64,000 nt of DNA from Wyeomyia smithii (GCF_029784165.1 NC_073696.1:190944498-191008497), one strand, 5' to 3'. Counted from the stretch's first letter, positions 43,480-56,500 are shown. The notes: generated by a model from the letters alone, not told the origin. Made by a program: numbers and translations.

Positions 43480-46400
43480 TTATTTTTCACTTTCGTTGAA
43501 AGCAGCATTTTCTATTCCCTGCCTAGAAGCAGACGATTTTTCTGTCTTCTGCTGGTTACTAAACCGCTCAATGTGAATATCCGTCAATTTTCTTTTATTG
43601 TCGGAAAAGTATATTTCGATGTCTTCCAAGGTTCTTTTTTCTGTTTCAGGCAAGAAAAAGTACACAAACAGAGCACCAATGCTTCCACAAATACCGTAAA
43701 ACAATATCACACCCGGTAATGAGAATGCACTTTCGAGATTGAAGTAGGTTTTAGTCGTTACGAATGTCATGACGTAGTTGAGAGCTGCAGTAATTCCGCA
43801 AGCTAGACTCCGGTTTCTGAAATAAGACAATCGGTAATTTTTGTATTACAACAGATGTTCATTATTTAATAATTACTTGAAGGGAAACACCTCGCTCAGC
43901 AATATCCAAGGGACAGGCAAAACTCCAACACTGGTAGCGAATCCCAAAAGGAAAAACAGTAGCATTGGTACATAATTTAAACCATTGGCAGTGTTCACTT
44001 CCTTATGTACATCGAAGGATGTCCATCCGGCCGGGAACACATGGAAAGCATAAATCGCCAACGATAAACATGATAGTGCCGTTACTGACATTGAAAATAA
44101 TGCCAATCTCCGTTTACCCACAAATTTGATGAATATCATGCAGACAATATTAGCCAACAGTCCTAGCAAACCCATTGACACCGTGGCCCAGTTGGCATCT
44201 AATGGCACTCCATATGCTTGAAAAATCTGTACCAAATACGGCCGCATGCCCGTCAATCCGCTCAGCTGTCCAAACGCGAACAGCAGCATAACCAGCACAA
44301 AAGGCCTGAGATTACGTTTTCGCATCAGTTCCTGCAGCTTCATCCATTCGGATGGCGGAGGGTGACCACACTCTACAGCTTGTGTCTTTTGGCACGATGT
44401 ACATTTAGCCGCATTGGCGCTATATCGCTGCATTTCCTGAAATTCTTTCTCCACAGCTTGCGGTGAGACCCAACCTCTTAGCCACTGCAGGGACTTACGA
44501 GCATCTTCCTTGCGATCCTTCGACAGCAACCACATGGGGGTTTCCGGTACGAAGCAAATAGCGATCATGGTCGCCAGTGGAACTGACACACAGATGGCAG
44601 CAGTTATGCGCCACGTGGTTACCGTTCCGAGCAAATATACAACGAAGAAACCCAACATCACAGCTACGCCAGCGCAGGATGTAAGAATTCCGCGTATCGA
44701 TGGTTGGCTGAAAAACAGAAGTCATTTGTATAACGTGGTTTGCTAAATTCTTCTTTCTTTACAAAACAGAGGATAATTTCTCAAATTTATTCGAACAACT
44801 GCTTGAACAAGAGATTGCTTCTACTGTGTAGAAAGCATAACGTTCTTCCTCTAATTTACCCGGATTTTAAGCGGCTCATTACGCCAAGTCTACTGTGCAA
44901 TGTATTTCCGATAATAATGGCATGTTCATTGAAAAAACATCGATCAAAAAAACTCCAACTGCGGCCGGTTGGATATTACTGGGCGAATGTGAAAAACATA
45001 TTCAAGAATAAAGGTAGGTACAGTATCCCGGGACATAACCAAGTTCGAGAGTTCGAGAGTTCTAGTGCCCAAGTTATTTTTCGGACAGATCTCGGTAAAA
45101 TCACTATGAATCTTTATTAACATTTTTTGAGTATTTATTGAAGCTTTTTAGAGGTTCAACTGAAACGTGTCTAAGGATGGCACTGGACATTAGAGAGTTA
45201 ATCCACCCGATGAACTATTATGTAAATAACTAAGCTATATAAAAAAACGTTCTGTTTTATATCTTTTGAAAATTTCGTTTCAATGAGAATTCAAAAGTTG
45301 ACGACTACTTTTCGATACACTCCACAATGAAGTCATACGCAATATAACAAACCAATCAGTATCGATGTTGTATCGAATTAATTTGAAGTGTCTCATTACT
45401 TTCTGGGGTGCTCTTTACCTGATTGATATCAGAAAACCGAGTATCGTTCTAAAGATCTACCTGGCCTTTCGCAAATCGACTAGATCTCGTGTCTACCACT
45501 TTACTTTCTAAATGATAAAGAACGATGAACGATAAAGAAAACCAATCGGGCGGCATCAGAACATGTAACAGAAAAACAAAATATTTTTAATTTTTATATG
45601 TAAGAATCTTTCACCACATTAAAAAAATAATACACGCACAAGATCGAGCCTTAGTTACTGTTGCGTTCTTCCAATTCGCACAAGTTTGATCTGATTACAC
45701 ACAAACTGCAACTGGAGATTGAACTGTAACCATTGTTAGTAAATCTATTGGGGTAAATTGGGCGTATTTACCACCCTTTAATTAACAAAGTTATGGAGTT
45801 GATAAATTAAAATCAACGAGTTGAATTAATGATGTGTTTATTGTCATACACATAGAATATATTTTAACTTACCATATCTCACCAACATAGGTAACAATAG
45901 GAGCTTCCATAAATCCTACACCTAAACCAAGCAGCACAGCTGCGGTATACATTTCTTCCAGCGACCCAGCAAAATGTAACATCAACCAACCAATAATGTG
46001 AGGAATGTTCACCAAAATCATCGACCTCTTGCGTCCCAATGGTTCCAAAACAATTCCCGAAAGGACACTGCCAATCGGTTGACAAATATAAGCCACGCTC
46101 CCTAAAAACAGCGCAAAACGGAATCATTAGGCATATTTCATTTGTTCATCAAAAAACACTTACCAAACCAGGACGCCTGTGCTGGTGTGAAGTAGAGGAA
46201 TTCATCTGGGGCACGGTTCTTTAATCCACGTAGGGCAGGAATCACAATAGTAGGGAACGCTACCGCCATTCCCAAATCAAACAAGAGGAAATTTTTGGCC
46301 GTACTAGCCAAAATTTGTGGCAGAACGGTTCGAAATTTTCCCACTTCCGGTTTGGGATTATTCTCTCCCGTCGTCGTTGACAAGATGCCATTTTTGACCT

Positions 46401-46520
46401 CAACTGCATTTCCATTTACACTGGGGCTGTCCGGATTGATAGTATATACCGATTTCCTTGAAAAAAAAAGTACAATTACTCATGACCTAGAATCTGTTAA
46501 ACTGAATCTACCAACCCCAT
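43480..46520 (-). CDS. MFS sugar transporter, facilitated trehalose transporter Tret1-like
   Basis: The coding exons on minus are 46456-46164, 46101-45873, 44707-43877 and 43816-43480, all with GT-AG junctions and matching phases (about 562 residues). A tiny first exon ATGGG at 46520-46516 would complete the frame, but its donor is weak, so the start is uncertain. The product is a plasma-membrane uniporter of the SLC2/Tret1 group with about 12 membrane segments. Motifs seen are LEPLGRKRS (GRK loop after TM2), PETPMWLLSKDRKEDARKSL (PESPRWL type), GQLSGLTGMRPYLVQIF (TM7 region), LPVPWILLSEVFPFK and LPETEKRTLEDIE. The cytoplasmic loop has an added Cys-rich stretch (CTSCQKTQAVECG). The TM7 region reads GMRPYLVQIF, where many sugar porters have an INxxxYY-type motif, so trehalose specificity is not assured. 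Confidence 0.85.
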
Positions 46521-47845
46521 GCCGAAAATGATTAATCCACAGTGCACCGATCAGAGAAACACTAGATCTTTGAATGGCAGGCCGATGATCACAGCTTAGA
46601 CAAATCGCATCTTGGCTGGCCGATAAGGTTATCTGCGAAACGAAAGCAATCGAAAAGCAATATGATTTGTCTATGTTCCGCACCACATGATGGCGATTAT
46701 AAGCATGAATAGGAAATACTATGTAGATGAAGAATGAAGGTAGTAAATTCTATTTTACGCCATACTGATAACGGAACTGGCAAACCTGCTCAATCTGGAT
46801 TGTTGAGCAGGCAGACAAGCGGGCTGATTAAGTGCACTACGTAAGTGTAATGAGCTGTTTATGAATATACTTATTTTATTCGTGTATTTGACCGCACCAA
46901 AATTGTATAATCATCAACAAAAATGCTACTCGACCTAGTTTGGTTGCCTGCTGATAATATTAAAAAATAGTTTCGAAGTGAAAACTTCAATTAGAATGAT
47001 ATTTGTTTTTGTTTACTTTTACATCGTGGAACAAGGCCGTTACAAATTTTATTTTCCTTCAAACATGTTGAAAAATAGAAGAGTCAGAAAATGAGTTAAT
47101 ATTGTTGGTTTTTCGACAAAGTATATGTTTGATGTAGCAACAAACAAGTCCAGCGCTAGTGAGAGTGTCATTAAAAGGCAAGCCAAAAGATTAATAATAA
47201 TAAAGTGTTATATACAACATTAATTTCAATGCAAGTTAAAAACGTCGTAACTTGCATACAAATTATTACTAAAGATATATTTTTTTCTACTACGGTTTTT
47301 CCTTGTAGGAGCCTATGACCACTGCTACCATTAGTTAGATATATTGTGGTATATTGATATATTGTGGTACTACTACGGTTACTCGAGACATCAAGCTAGG
47401 TTTCAAATGGTGAGGAGACAACCTGGAAGCAGCGGCAAACTTAGCTCCGGTCCTCACAAGTTCCTATCTCACGCCTCCACAAGTCATACGATTACAATAG
47501 ACTAGCAGCAATAAGATACAGCTGGTTGCCGTAGTCTGGACAATATTGTCATTCCGGCAACAGTTAAGTGACACGGTGCGACGCGATGATTGGTGCTTTT
47601 ACCATATTTCGGCGGTAGAGGAAATGTTTCGCCAACCTGAGCGTCTGTTCAACAAACGCTGATCTCTTTGTTAGGGGCGGCTGATCAACGTTCTAATTCC
47701 AGTGTGGGACTCTAAACAGTGCTGTCACTGGGTTGAGGCAGGCAGGAGAATATCGGTACATACGTTAAACCACCTACCAGACCTGCAACACACACGAACT
47801 GGGTATAGCTTTCACTGTGATGGGCAAAATGCAGAAGCGCGTGTT
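46521..47845. other. Upstream region of the transporter gene, no recognised gene
   Basis: This should contain the transporter promoter and 5' UTR exons, but none could be fixed from sequence alone. AT-rich. No repeat termini were recognised. Confidence 0.3.
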
Positions 47846-47848
47846 TGA

Positions 47849-48420
47849 GTGGTGGCCAAACGACAACAGAATATGCAAGTTGGGATAAGAAGCCGTTTCT
47901 TCAACGTTAGCATTATTAACGTCTACAACCCTCAGAAATGTTATCGGAGATCAATTGCTCAGGTCGGCCGGTGGACTGGTTACTGGGAGGTTCAGCACAC
48001 ACCGACTCACGAACGAAAACGGACTCATGGATTTCGCAGCCTTGAAGGACATGGTCATACGAAGCACCTACCTCCAGCATACCCTCTCATATCGGCACAC
48101 CAGGAGATCACCACAACAGACACAATCGCAAACCGATAAAATTTTGATCGACGGAAGGTACTAAGGAAGGAATGATATTATCGACATCCGAACCTATTAT
48201 GGCGCAATCATCGATTCTGATCACTTCCTAAAGGCCTACCGCCCACCACGGAGCGACTTAAACACCGTTAAGTCGTCCCTGATTACGTGCAAAGCCTCAA
48301 GACAGCGTTGTCGGATAGAGGAGAGCTCATCGAAACCTCTCTAGAAGACTTTTGTAAAGGCAGCCGAGAAGAATCGATGTAACGACTGATTCGACGGAGA
48401 ATATCAGACGATTCTAGACC
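47849..48420 (+). pseudogene. RTE-clade non-LTR relic: endonuclease part
   Basis: Pieces in different frames match the RTE endonuclease: RSRFFNVSIINVYNPQK, then TNENGLMDFAALKDMVIRST, then QTDKILIDGRY, then DIRTYYGAIIDSDHFLKAYR. In RTE proteins these correspond to IINxHAPT, NGxRLxxFAxxxxMVIxSTxF, QIDHILIDGR and DVRTxRGAxxDSDHxLV. Several frameshifts make it a fossil. It is probably from the same element as 49735-50110. Confidence 0.75.
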
Positions 48421-49730
48421 AGGTCCGTAGGTACCGGAGGGCTAGGGGGGGGCTTGCCCCCCCCCCCCCACGCGTTTGTATTGCCCCACCACGCAATTTT
48501 CTCATGTATGTGATTGATACTAGGTGAAACAATCCAAAAGAAAAATCTGAAATATAATGCTTATTATTATTGAATAGTCACCAGTTTTTTTATGTTAACG
48601 GTATCAGTCAATTTTTTGGTCGAGCAAATATGCCAAAAAGGATAAATTATTCAATATTTTGGTGAGCCAGTATCCTAACTTCCTGCAATATGATCTTGTG
48701 ATTCATGTTCATGTTCAGTTCAATATATTTTGGCCGGACTTTTCCACATCTCGGTTGCATAACCCAGACCGTTACCTGGCCCGGACAACTCTGTTCCGGT
48801 TCGGTCCGAAATAAAATCAGACTATTAAAATTGTAGTCTTACCGGACTTCGGACTAGGCATTCCACACTCTACCTGGTCTGATGGTAAACACTGATCAAA
48901 CAAAGCCTATCGTAAAATTTAGAATTTGGGCTGACGGTTGAATCGCTCCATTCTCTCAGTATTTCTTCGCGAGAAGATTTTTCTTAGTATCGTTGGTTGA
49001 CATCGATCGGCGACTCTCGAAGCTGGGTTTATTACGCTGGAATTCCTTCAATGCATTTGTTGCTTCAGAGTACAACTTTCAAAAACTCTCTTCTGTTCTT
49101 AGTTTTTCGATCGCACATGGTCGCACCCTCAAGACATTTGAAAAAAAATAAGTGGAAAGTACACAGTTTTGAAGTCGTGGGTTCAATCATATTTTCAGTT
49201 AATTTAAGTTTCTACCTTCATGACTACGTTCACTCCTTGAACCAAAAGATACACAGTTACGCTAATCAATAGCGGTTTTCTCGTCAGGCTCGAATACAAA
49301 TACCTAGCCGTAACCTGTGTATTAGGGTGCCAATGAAAATGAAATTTTTCGAATTTCGTTTAACGATACGGCTCAAAAGTTTCGTCTTCTCAAAAAAAAT
49401 CATCAAAAAAAAATTTTTTTCCGATAAGGTACACCAACTCTTAACTCTCATTGAGTTTCTGAATCTTTAGGTGCTAAAACAATCAAAATGGGACGAAAAC
49501 TGCAAACGGTATAAGAATTTTAATTTGTGAGTACCCGGGTACTCCGTTGGACGCGTAAAGATCCTTTTTTGTCGAGCACATAACGGTTTTAAACTGCTTG
49601 CTCCACAAAAAAATAACGTTTTATTAAATAAAAATTCTCTGTAGTAGCGTAATAATCGAAGCAGATGATTTCGAGGTGGTTGCGAATTTGTGCACCTTGG
49701 ATCATTGGTAACGTCTGGCAACAACTACCT
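48420..49730. other. Interrupting sequence between the two RTE relic parts
   Basis: It begins CAGGTCCGTAGGTACC followed by a G/C homopolymer hairpin (48441-48472). This resembles, in opposite orientation, the sequence ending at 38566 (CAGGCCCGTAGCTACC), and both continue into TTGCCCCACCACGC. That suggests one repeat family. The rest has no gene or clear second terminus. Confidence 0.45.
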
Positions 49731-49734
49731 TCAG

Positions 49735-50110
49735 GTCTGGTAATCTTCGTCCCCTAACCAAGTGCACCATGTATAAGACGCTTGTAAGCCCGGTAGTCCT
49801 CTGCTGGCACGAAACATGGACAATGCTCGAGGAGGACTTGCAAGCACTAACCGTTTTCGAGCGACGTGTGCTAAGGACCATCTTCGGCGGAGTATGTGAA
49901 AATTGCATATAATAAACCCCGATCTGGTGCAACTCACGGCGAGCCCTGTACCCAGAAAGTGGAAAAATTATGTTCGTCTCGAATCTGGCCGGTACAAGAC
50001 GTAGAAGACCGCAACCAACTAGGTGGTTGGTCCAAGTGAGCAAAATCTTGGAAGTGTGGGTCGCTTAAGAAACTAAAGATAAGCTGTCATGGACCGAGGC
50101 GTAACATTGC
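49735..50110 (+). pseudogene. RTE-clade non-LTR relic: C-terminal part of the reverse transcriptase
   Basis: The frame reads TKCTMYKTLVSPVVLCWHET, then EEDLQALTVFERRVLRTIFG, then, after stops, RRRRPQPTRWL and DKLSWTEA. This is the post-catalytic end of an RTE reverse transcriptase (LYKTLIRPVxLYGxETW, LxxFERKxLRxIxG). Degenerate. Confidence 0.78.
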
Positions 50111-50275
50111 TATGCAGATGAAATTTTGCGGATTGCACCAGTATAAGCTGGCTTTTCGAACTTGCTTTCGGCTTAAACAAATCACTTACCCGGTTGGTCA
50201 CATGTCTCAGCAGCAGCGTGGTAATTTTCAGCGTATATTGCCAGAATCCCTTATTCCCCCTCTTACGGGCAGACA

Positions 50276-50350
50276 CAGGGTGGCTACTCAAAGCCCGAAA
50301 TTAAATTTCCGGTTGTTTCCCGGTTCGTTCAAATATTTTTCCCGGTTAAT
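50276..50350. repeat. Diverged Y-family left terminus
   Basis: CAGGGTGGCTACTCAAAGCC is followed by TTTCCCGGTTC-type words. It resembles the Y end (CAGGGTGGCGACTACCGGG) but belongs to a different subfamily. No matching right end was found. Confidence 0.5.
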
Positions 50351-50839
50351 TGTACTTCTGAATTCTGTAGTTTCATAATAACGACTAATCAGATCAGTCA
50401 AATTTCGCGCTCCAACAAGGATTGACCATTCTCAATAATATAGTTGCTTGTCATGATTTGGACTTAATAATTTTTGAATTTGATTATGCGAAAAATTAAT
50501 TTTTATGCTGATAATGAAAGCTTTTCGGATTTGTGCTCATGACTGAAGGAAAAGATAATTCAGTACGTTCTGTTCCTTATTTCTTGAAAGTTCAAATTGA
50601 TTCAAGAGAAAATATTAACTCTTCAATTAGGTTTTTATTTCACCCTGAGAAGGACAATTTGTTGTTTAATTCAATGTTTGATACGATGCCGATCACATCT
50701 TTGCATTATCACTGGCAGTGCGAATAAAGTATTCCTTGGGGGAAAATAAACACTGAAAAGCTTTCTGTAGTTTTCCACAAGTCGAAACAACGTGACTTTC
50801 AATTTACATCCTAATATGCTCAAAGTCACTTCTTAAAAA

Positions 50840-51176
50840 TTCTCAAAAACGTGAAGACGGAAGAAAATCGAAAACAGCTGACCCTCTGAAGACCTGGAAG
50901 GTGTTGAATTATTGCAAGCATAATCCGAACCTTTCGATTCGCGGCGCGCCTTTAGAGGAAAAGTGTTCTACCTATTTCGTTCAGCAAACCATGAAACGAG
51001 CTAAGCTTTGTGTATTTAAGGTCCGGAAGGCACCGAACCGGCGTGATCAACAAAACACGGTGGCCAAATCCCGCGCTAGGAAGCTGTATCGAGAGTGGTT
51101 AACAAAACCGATGTGTGTGGTTATGGATAACGAAACCTACATCAGAACAGACGTAAAGCAGATACCAGGGCCCTCG
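50840..51176 (+). pseudogene. Mariner/ITm transposase remnant
   Basis: The frame reads SKTADPLKTWKVLNYCKHNP, then SIRGAPLEE, then VFKVRKAPNRRDQQNTVAKS, then RARKLYREW, then CVVMDNETYIRTDVKQIPG. These are the helix-turn-helix region, the linker KxPxRxDKQxxVAKSRARKLY and the first catalytic Asp block (CxVMDDETYxxxD) of mariner-type transposases. The frame is cut at about 51176 by a short palindromic repeat. The second and third acidic residues were not found. Confidence 0.82.
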
Positions 51177-51357
51177 AGGGGGTGACACCCATGAGGAAAA
51201 TTTTCATAGTGTCACCTACAAAAAGATGACATCCGTGAGATTAATCAATCGTGGTAACTCTCACAATTTTTGATAACAAAATGATTTTATAGCAACCTGG
51301 TGGGGGTGACACCCAAGAAGAAAACGGTGACACCCAAATTTTTCGCCCCGGGTGTCA
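51175..51357. repeat. Short GTGACACCC-containing MITE-like repeat
   Basis: GGGGGTGACACCC at 51178 and GGGTGTCAC at 51348 are inverted. Two further GGTGACACCC words are internal (51303, 51325). It interrupts the mariner frame. Boundaries are approximate. Confidence 0.5.
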
Positions 51358-51432
51358 CTGAGTTGCAATGAGCATATTCGATTTTGAACAGCAGACTGCC
51401 CTTCTCAAGGCAACTAAACAAGTAAGAGGAGA

Positions 51433-51681
51433 TTATTCATTTTTTCGAGAGGTGTCGAGCACGTAAATAAATGCTTTCTTATTCTGTTCAGTCAGTGATG
51501 TCGTATTTTTTATGTGTGAATTTAAAGCCGATAGCACTTCAGTAGCACGTGAAAAGTACGGGGATTGATGCAATCGTGACATTTTGGGAAATTGCTTAGT
51601 TGAAATAGGTTGACAGATATGGAATTTTACACAACCACGTGAAGGTTCCCTATCACAGCCACATATTTCGTACTCCAGCAC
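51433..51681 (-). other. Unrecognised 82-residue open frame
   Basis: The frame starts MLEYEICGCDREPSRGCVKF and shows Cys spacing, then a polar helix-like tail. No family was recognised. It could be an exon of an unknown gene or a repeat fragment. No splice partner or regulatory signal supports expression. Confidence 0.2.
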
Positions 51682-51943
51682 GGCACAAAACGTGCAAAGT
51701 GTTGTATTATTCTCATACAGTAGACTCCCAGCGTTTCCAGCGACACATTAGTGAAACACGCTAAACAATACATTTGTTGATAGTGTGCGTAGTTCTACGT
51801 CGGTTATGCGTTCGTGTCTTAGATACAACCTCCTACTTTATTTGATACTAATATAGAGGATATAGATATATCAGTAAATGAATGTGTCTACTCGTGACGT
51901 CTGTGACACGTGTTTATGGAAATTTGACCTTGAAAATTTTCCT

Positions 51944-52082
51944 AAATTTTTAATGTACAGGACAACTGAGGGGCTAGCGCAACGATCCTACTGACACTAA
52001 CAGTTGCTCCCGAGCAGAGACTCCAACCCACGACGACTGGCTTGTTAGGCCAGCATCGTACATCGAGACCATCTGGGATACA
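51944..52082 (-). mobile_element. tRNA-derived SINE (second family)
   Basis: On the minus strand it reads CCCAGATGGTCTCGATGTAC (5' tRNA-like part), GGCCTAACAAGCC (anticodon-arm-like stem), then GTGGGTTGGAGTC (decayed B box). A body ending TTGTCCTGTACATTAAAAA follows. It differs from the SINE at 15282. Target duplication was not resolved. Confidence 0.68.
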
Positions 52083-52089
52083 GTTAAAC

Positions 52090-52640
52090 TGTTCAAAATC
52101 TAACCAATATTTGACCGGTATCATTTTAATTTTAGAGAATGTACCCCAGTATAGAAAACAAAGAGGTAGTCCTACATCAAAATGTATTCAAATATTATTG
52201 TGTTTGAGATTTTTCCTTAATTTTCACTCGCAAGAAAATGGTTTCAAAAATCATTGCATTAGAAAAATACTGTACATTGTAGCTATCTAATGGCACATTG
52301 AATGTTATAATCTATGTGCAGTTATATAAGAGCTATAAGCATTTGAAAACTTTCCGTCCAATGTTTCATGCCCATTTCAGTTTTCACAGACTGCACCCCA
52401 GTACCCCGCTTTCCACGAGCGGTAATTGCGGATGGATTTGACATATAATGAAGGTTGTCAAACTACTAGTTCAATGCAAGAAACGTCTATCAAAGGTAGC
52501 CTAGACTGCCATATTGAATTTCATGTATACAGTAAAATTAACCAACACATTCACACATATGACATCTTAGCTTCGGTGTCTATTCTTGGCTAATAGAGAA
52601 TCGCTCAAGTTTTAGCAAAATTAAAAATTTTCGGCTAGTA
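52090..52640. other. Unassigned sequence with an inverted copy of a segment at 39.8 kb
   Basis: The segment at about 52420-52495 (GCGGATGGATTTGACAT, GTTGTCAAACTACTAGTT) is the reverse complement of 39835-39905. No gene was seen. Confidence 0.4.
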
Positions 52641-53358
52641 CTAGGGTAACGGGGGTATTTTGGCCCACATGCATATTTTGGCCCACCCGGTAACATTTTA
52701 CGCATTTTATCTGCTAAATTCAATGAATATTAGAAAACTATGCATGCAACATTGAATAACACACCTAAGAATCATACTACACTATAATTTTCGGCGAAAA
52801 ATTGGCTCTAGGTAGTGTTATTTTGGAATTAGTTCACCCATATTCAAGGTCATGCCTGAGTCAACCCAAAGTCAAGAGGCAGTGGTAATATACAAGTCAA
52901 CGTCCGGAAGCTATTGAAACAAATATATATGCTTTTGAAACAATTCGTTGTTGTAGTAACATCAATAAAATGTCATAGAAACAGTTGGTATACTCTAATA
53001 TGTTGGAAAAAGTTAAAAAAGTGGTTAAACGCATGGCCGAAATATGTTTGCCTCTTTCTGAAGCAAACATATTTTGGCCATGCCAAGTTTTGACATCTCT
53101 TTGATTACCGCTCGGCCGTTGCACGTGAACAAAGAAGCAGCTTGTGACAATTTACAGCTAATTACTTCTTAATTTATTACATTTAACGATATGAAATTGG
53201 ATGAGAATGCCTGTCAAACCGCTATAAGCCAAATCATTTCTTTTTTAGATGCCTAAAATTTACAAAAATTCACAGCAAAAGGATGTTCTCCTCAAACCCA
53301 CTATTTTTGCTCTAGAAATGATGATCTTAAATATAATTAGCCCGAACTATTTCCATAC

Positions 53359-53577
53359 TTTTGTATCCGTGTGACGAGGTGATATCTACGAGTAATTGAA
53401 TTGAATTTTTCCACGGTACAAATTAAAATAAAACTTTATTTGCTAAAGACTAAAACGTGTCTCATTACTGACTTGCTCTGACACAAGCACACAGTGACGT
53501 CTTCCGGTTGACAGACGTAGCTGCCAACGGAGAGCCCTGGTGGCAATCTTCGTTAGGGTGACCAGTTGTCCCCAACA
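53359..53577 (-). repeat. 3' LTR of the Ty3/gypsy element
   Basis: 219 bp, identical by eye to 58137-58355. The minus strand contains AATAAAGTTTTATTTT-type sequence (seen on + as AAAATAAAACTTTATTTGC), a plausible poly(A) signal within the LTR. Confidence 0.93.
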
Positions 53578-53585
53578 TCTCCCTC

Positions 53586-56500
53586 CTAGTACCTTTGGTA
53601 CGCCTGAAACCTTTGCGGCAGTCTTCTGGTCCGTGAAGATCGCCGAGGTAGCTGAACTGTGGGTGAACTTTCAACGGCAGACTCGAATGCCGTCGACGCT
53701 GATGACGAAGAGGATGTTACTGTTGCAGGTCTAATAGTTGGTGTAGAAGGCGATGGAGCAACTAGCGTGGACATTGAGGGTTCAAGCTCTTCCGCTTCCG
53801 AAAGCTCCGTAACTTGAGATGCTGGTACGGGCAGGTTCCATTCGTCGAGCAAGATGTTGAGTGGTATGCCTTGTTTCTGCACTTTTGTAGCTGTTTCGGC
53901 TCGTTGTCTGAGCTGGTTAATGTGAGATCTGATCAGTCTCCGGTTGTCCACCCAGATGTTATACATCACCGAACCGATTCGCTCTACTACGGTCCCAGGG
54001 AACCATGACCATTTGTTGTTGTCGTATATTTTCGCGTACACGCAAGCCTTCGGACTGAAAGACCGCGTGTTGGACGTCTGCTGACGGTTTGAGGATGGTT
54101 CCAGGTTTGAAGGTGGTCGAAGAAGGTCTAGCGATGTTCGCAGCGGCCTGTTATACATCGCTTCTGCCGGTGACTTACCGCCAGGGACGTTTCGGTTTGG
54201 TGTGGTGCGGTAGGTAAGAAGGAAAACGTCCAATGCTTCGTCGATCGAGCCTTCTCCCTCCTGAATTTTTTTCACGGCCCGCTTGAACGTGTCGACGAAT
54301 CTCTCTGCCTGACCGTTCGACTGTGGATGGTATGGGGCCGTTGTTGTGTGTCGAATGCCGTTTTTGCAGCAGAAATCATCGAATTGAGCACTCTTGAACT
54401 GCGAACCATTGTCGGTCACGAGAAGTTCTGGCATGCCCTTGTTGGCGAACAGTTTGCGCATGAGCCGGATAGTAGCGCTCGTTGTCGTCTTGCTAGTTGG
54501 AAATATCTCCGGCCACTTGGTGTGCGCATCGATGACAAGTAAGAAGAATTCTCCATCCAGAGGGCCCGCGTAATCGGCGTGAACCCGCTGCCAAGGAGCC
54601 GTTGTCGGATGCCACGACTCCGGTTCCGCTTTTGGTGGGGACCGCGCTGCGGATGCACAGTGACTACAACCCTTGACGAAGCTAACGATCTCGTCGTCCA
54701 GCCCCGGCCAATACACGAAGCTGCGTGCGATCGCCTTCATCCGTTGTATGCCTGGGTGGCCCTTATGGAGCTGAATGAGGCACCGCCTTCGGAACATAGT
54801 CGGAATTACCAGTCTGTCCCCGAACATAATGCTGCCTTGAACGACTGACAGAGCTTCTTGACGATCGTAGTACCGAGCCAACTCTCGATCTTTAATTTCT
54901 GACCTTGATTTGGGCCAGCCATCGCGGATGAAACGGTGAACTTTCCGAAGAGACGGGTCGGACGCCGTCGCTTTCTCAACCATGCTGAAACTGAGAGGCA
55001 GTTGATTACTACTATCGATGGCTACTGACCTCAAGTCTTCCTCCAGAGTGGTACATGCGATGATCACGTCTTCATCAGGCTTGGTGTGCTGGTTGATGAG
55101 GCGGGACAATATGTCAGCGTTACCGAATTTGTCGGTCTGAACATACTCAATAGAGAAATCGTAGGAGAGCAGCGATAGTGCCCACCGCTGGAGTCGATTG
55201 GCTGTGTAGACCGGAATCCCTTTTTTGGACCCGAATATCCTCAGCAGTGGCTGATGATCGGTTTGAAGGTGAAACCGCCTTCCGAAGATAAACTTGTGAA
55301 ACTTCGTTACTGCATATATTATCGCTAACCCTTCTCGGTCGATTTGTGAGTAGCGCTGTTCAACCTGTGTAAGCGCTCGAGATGCATGCTGAATCACTTT
55401 CACGTGGCCATCTGGATACTTGTGGCTGATTGTTGCCCCAATACCGATGGAGGAGGCGTCCGCTGAAACGATTATTTCTTGCGTTGGATCATAGTGTGCT
55501 AGAAGAAGCTCCGACGATAGAATTTCCTTGAATTTGTTGAACGCCTGCTGGCATTCATGCGTCCATACGAACGCCGTTGTGTTTTTCAGGAGCTCATCTA
55601 GCGGAAACCTGAGAGCTTGCATGTTGGGAACATATTTCCCGTAGTAATTAATGGCTCCCAGGAAGGAGCGTACTCCTGTGATGTCTTTCGGCGGCGGTAG
55701 ATCCTTTATGACCTGAATCTTGGCTGGATCTGGTCTGAGTCCATGACGATCCAAGAGATGACCCAGATATCGAATTTGCTGTTGGCCGAACGAACATTTT
55801 TCCGGCCGGATTGTGAATCCGAATTCCTCGAGCCGCTGTAGCACTGCATGTAGGTTGCGCTGATGTTCGGCGGCATTCTTGCCACCCACAACCACGTCGT
55901 CCAGGTAGCCTGCGGTACACGGAAGACCTGCCAGCATTGTGTCCATCAGCTGCTGGAATGCGCCCGGAGCAGCTTTGACACCGGGGGGCAACCTGTTGTA
56001 CTGATACAGGCCGCGATGGGTGTTAATGGTGAGCAGATGCCGGCAGTTTTCGTCCACTTCCATTTGAAGGAAAGCGTCCGATAAGTCAATCTGACTAAAC
56101 ACAGTGCAATTTGAAAGCTTAGCGATGATGTCTTGCGGTAGCGGAAGGGGATATTGGTGTGACTGGAGCCGGTCATTCAATCCGGTCGAATAATCCCCAC
56201 AGATGCGAACGTTACCACTTGCCTTACGCACCACCACTATTGGAGCCGCCCACTCGGAATAGTCTACTGGTGAAATGATCTGCAGACGCTCTAGTCGGTC
56301 GAGTTCATTGTCGACTGTCGGCAGCATAGCGTACGAAACCGGTCTCTTAGGACGGAAAACGGGCTTACATGACTCTTTCAGCGAAAGTTGAACTTTAGTT
56401 CTGGAGCAAAGCCCCAAGGTGTCGCTGAACAGTTTCGGATGCGCCTTCTGTAAATAAGCCTTACTAATGCTGGTACCACCGACGAAGTTGCAAAAATTGT

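Noticed and set aside
44740..45120. 126-residue plus-strand open frame
   Set aside because: It lies in an intron of the transporter gene and has no recognisable domain or splice context.
49467..49937. Minus-strand frames near 49.7-49.9 kb
   Set aside because: They are antisense to the RTE reverse transcriptase remnant on the plus strand.
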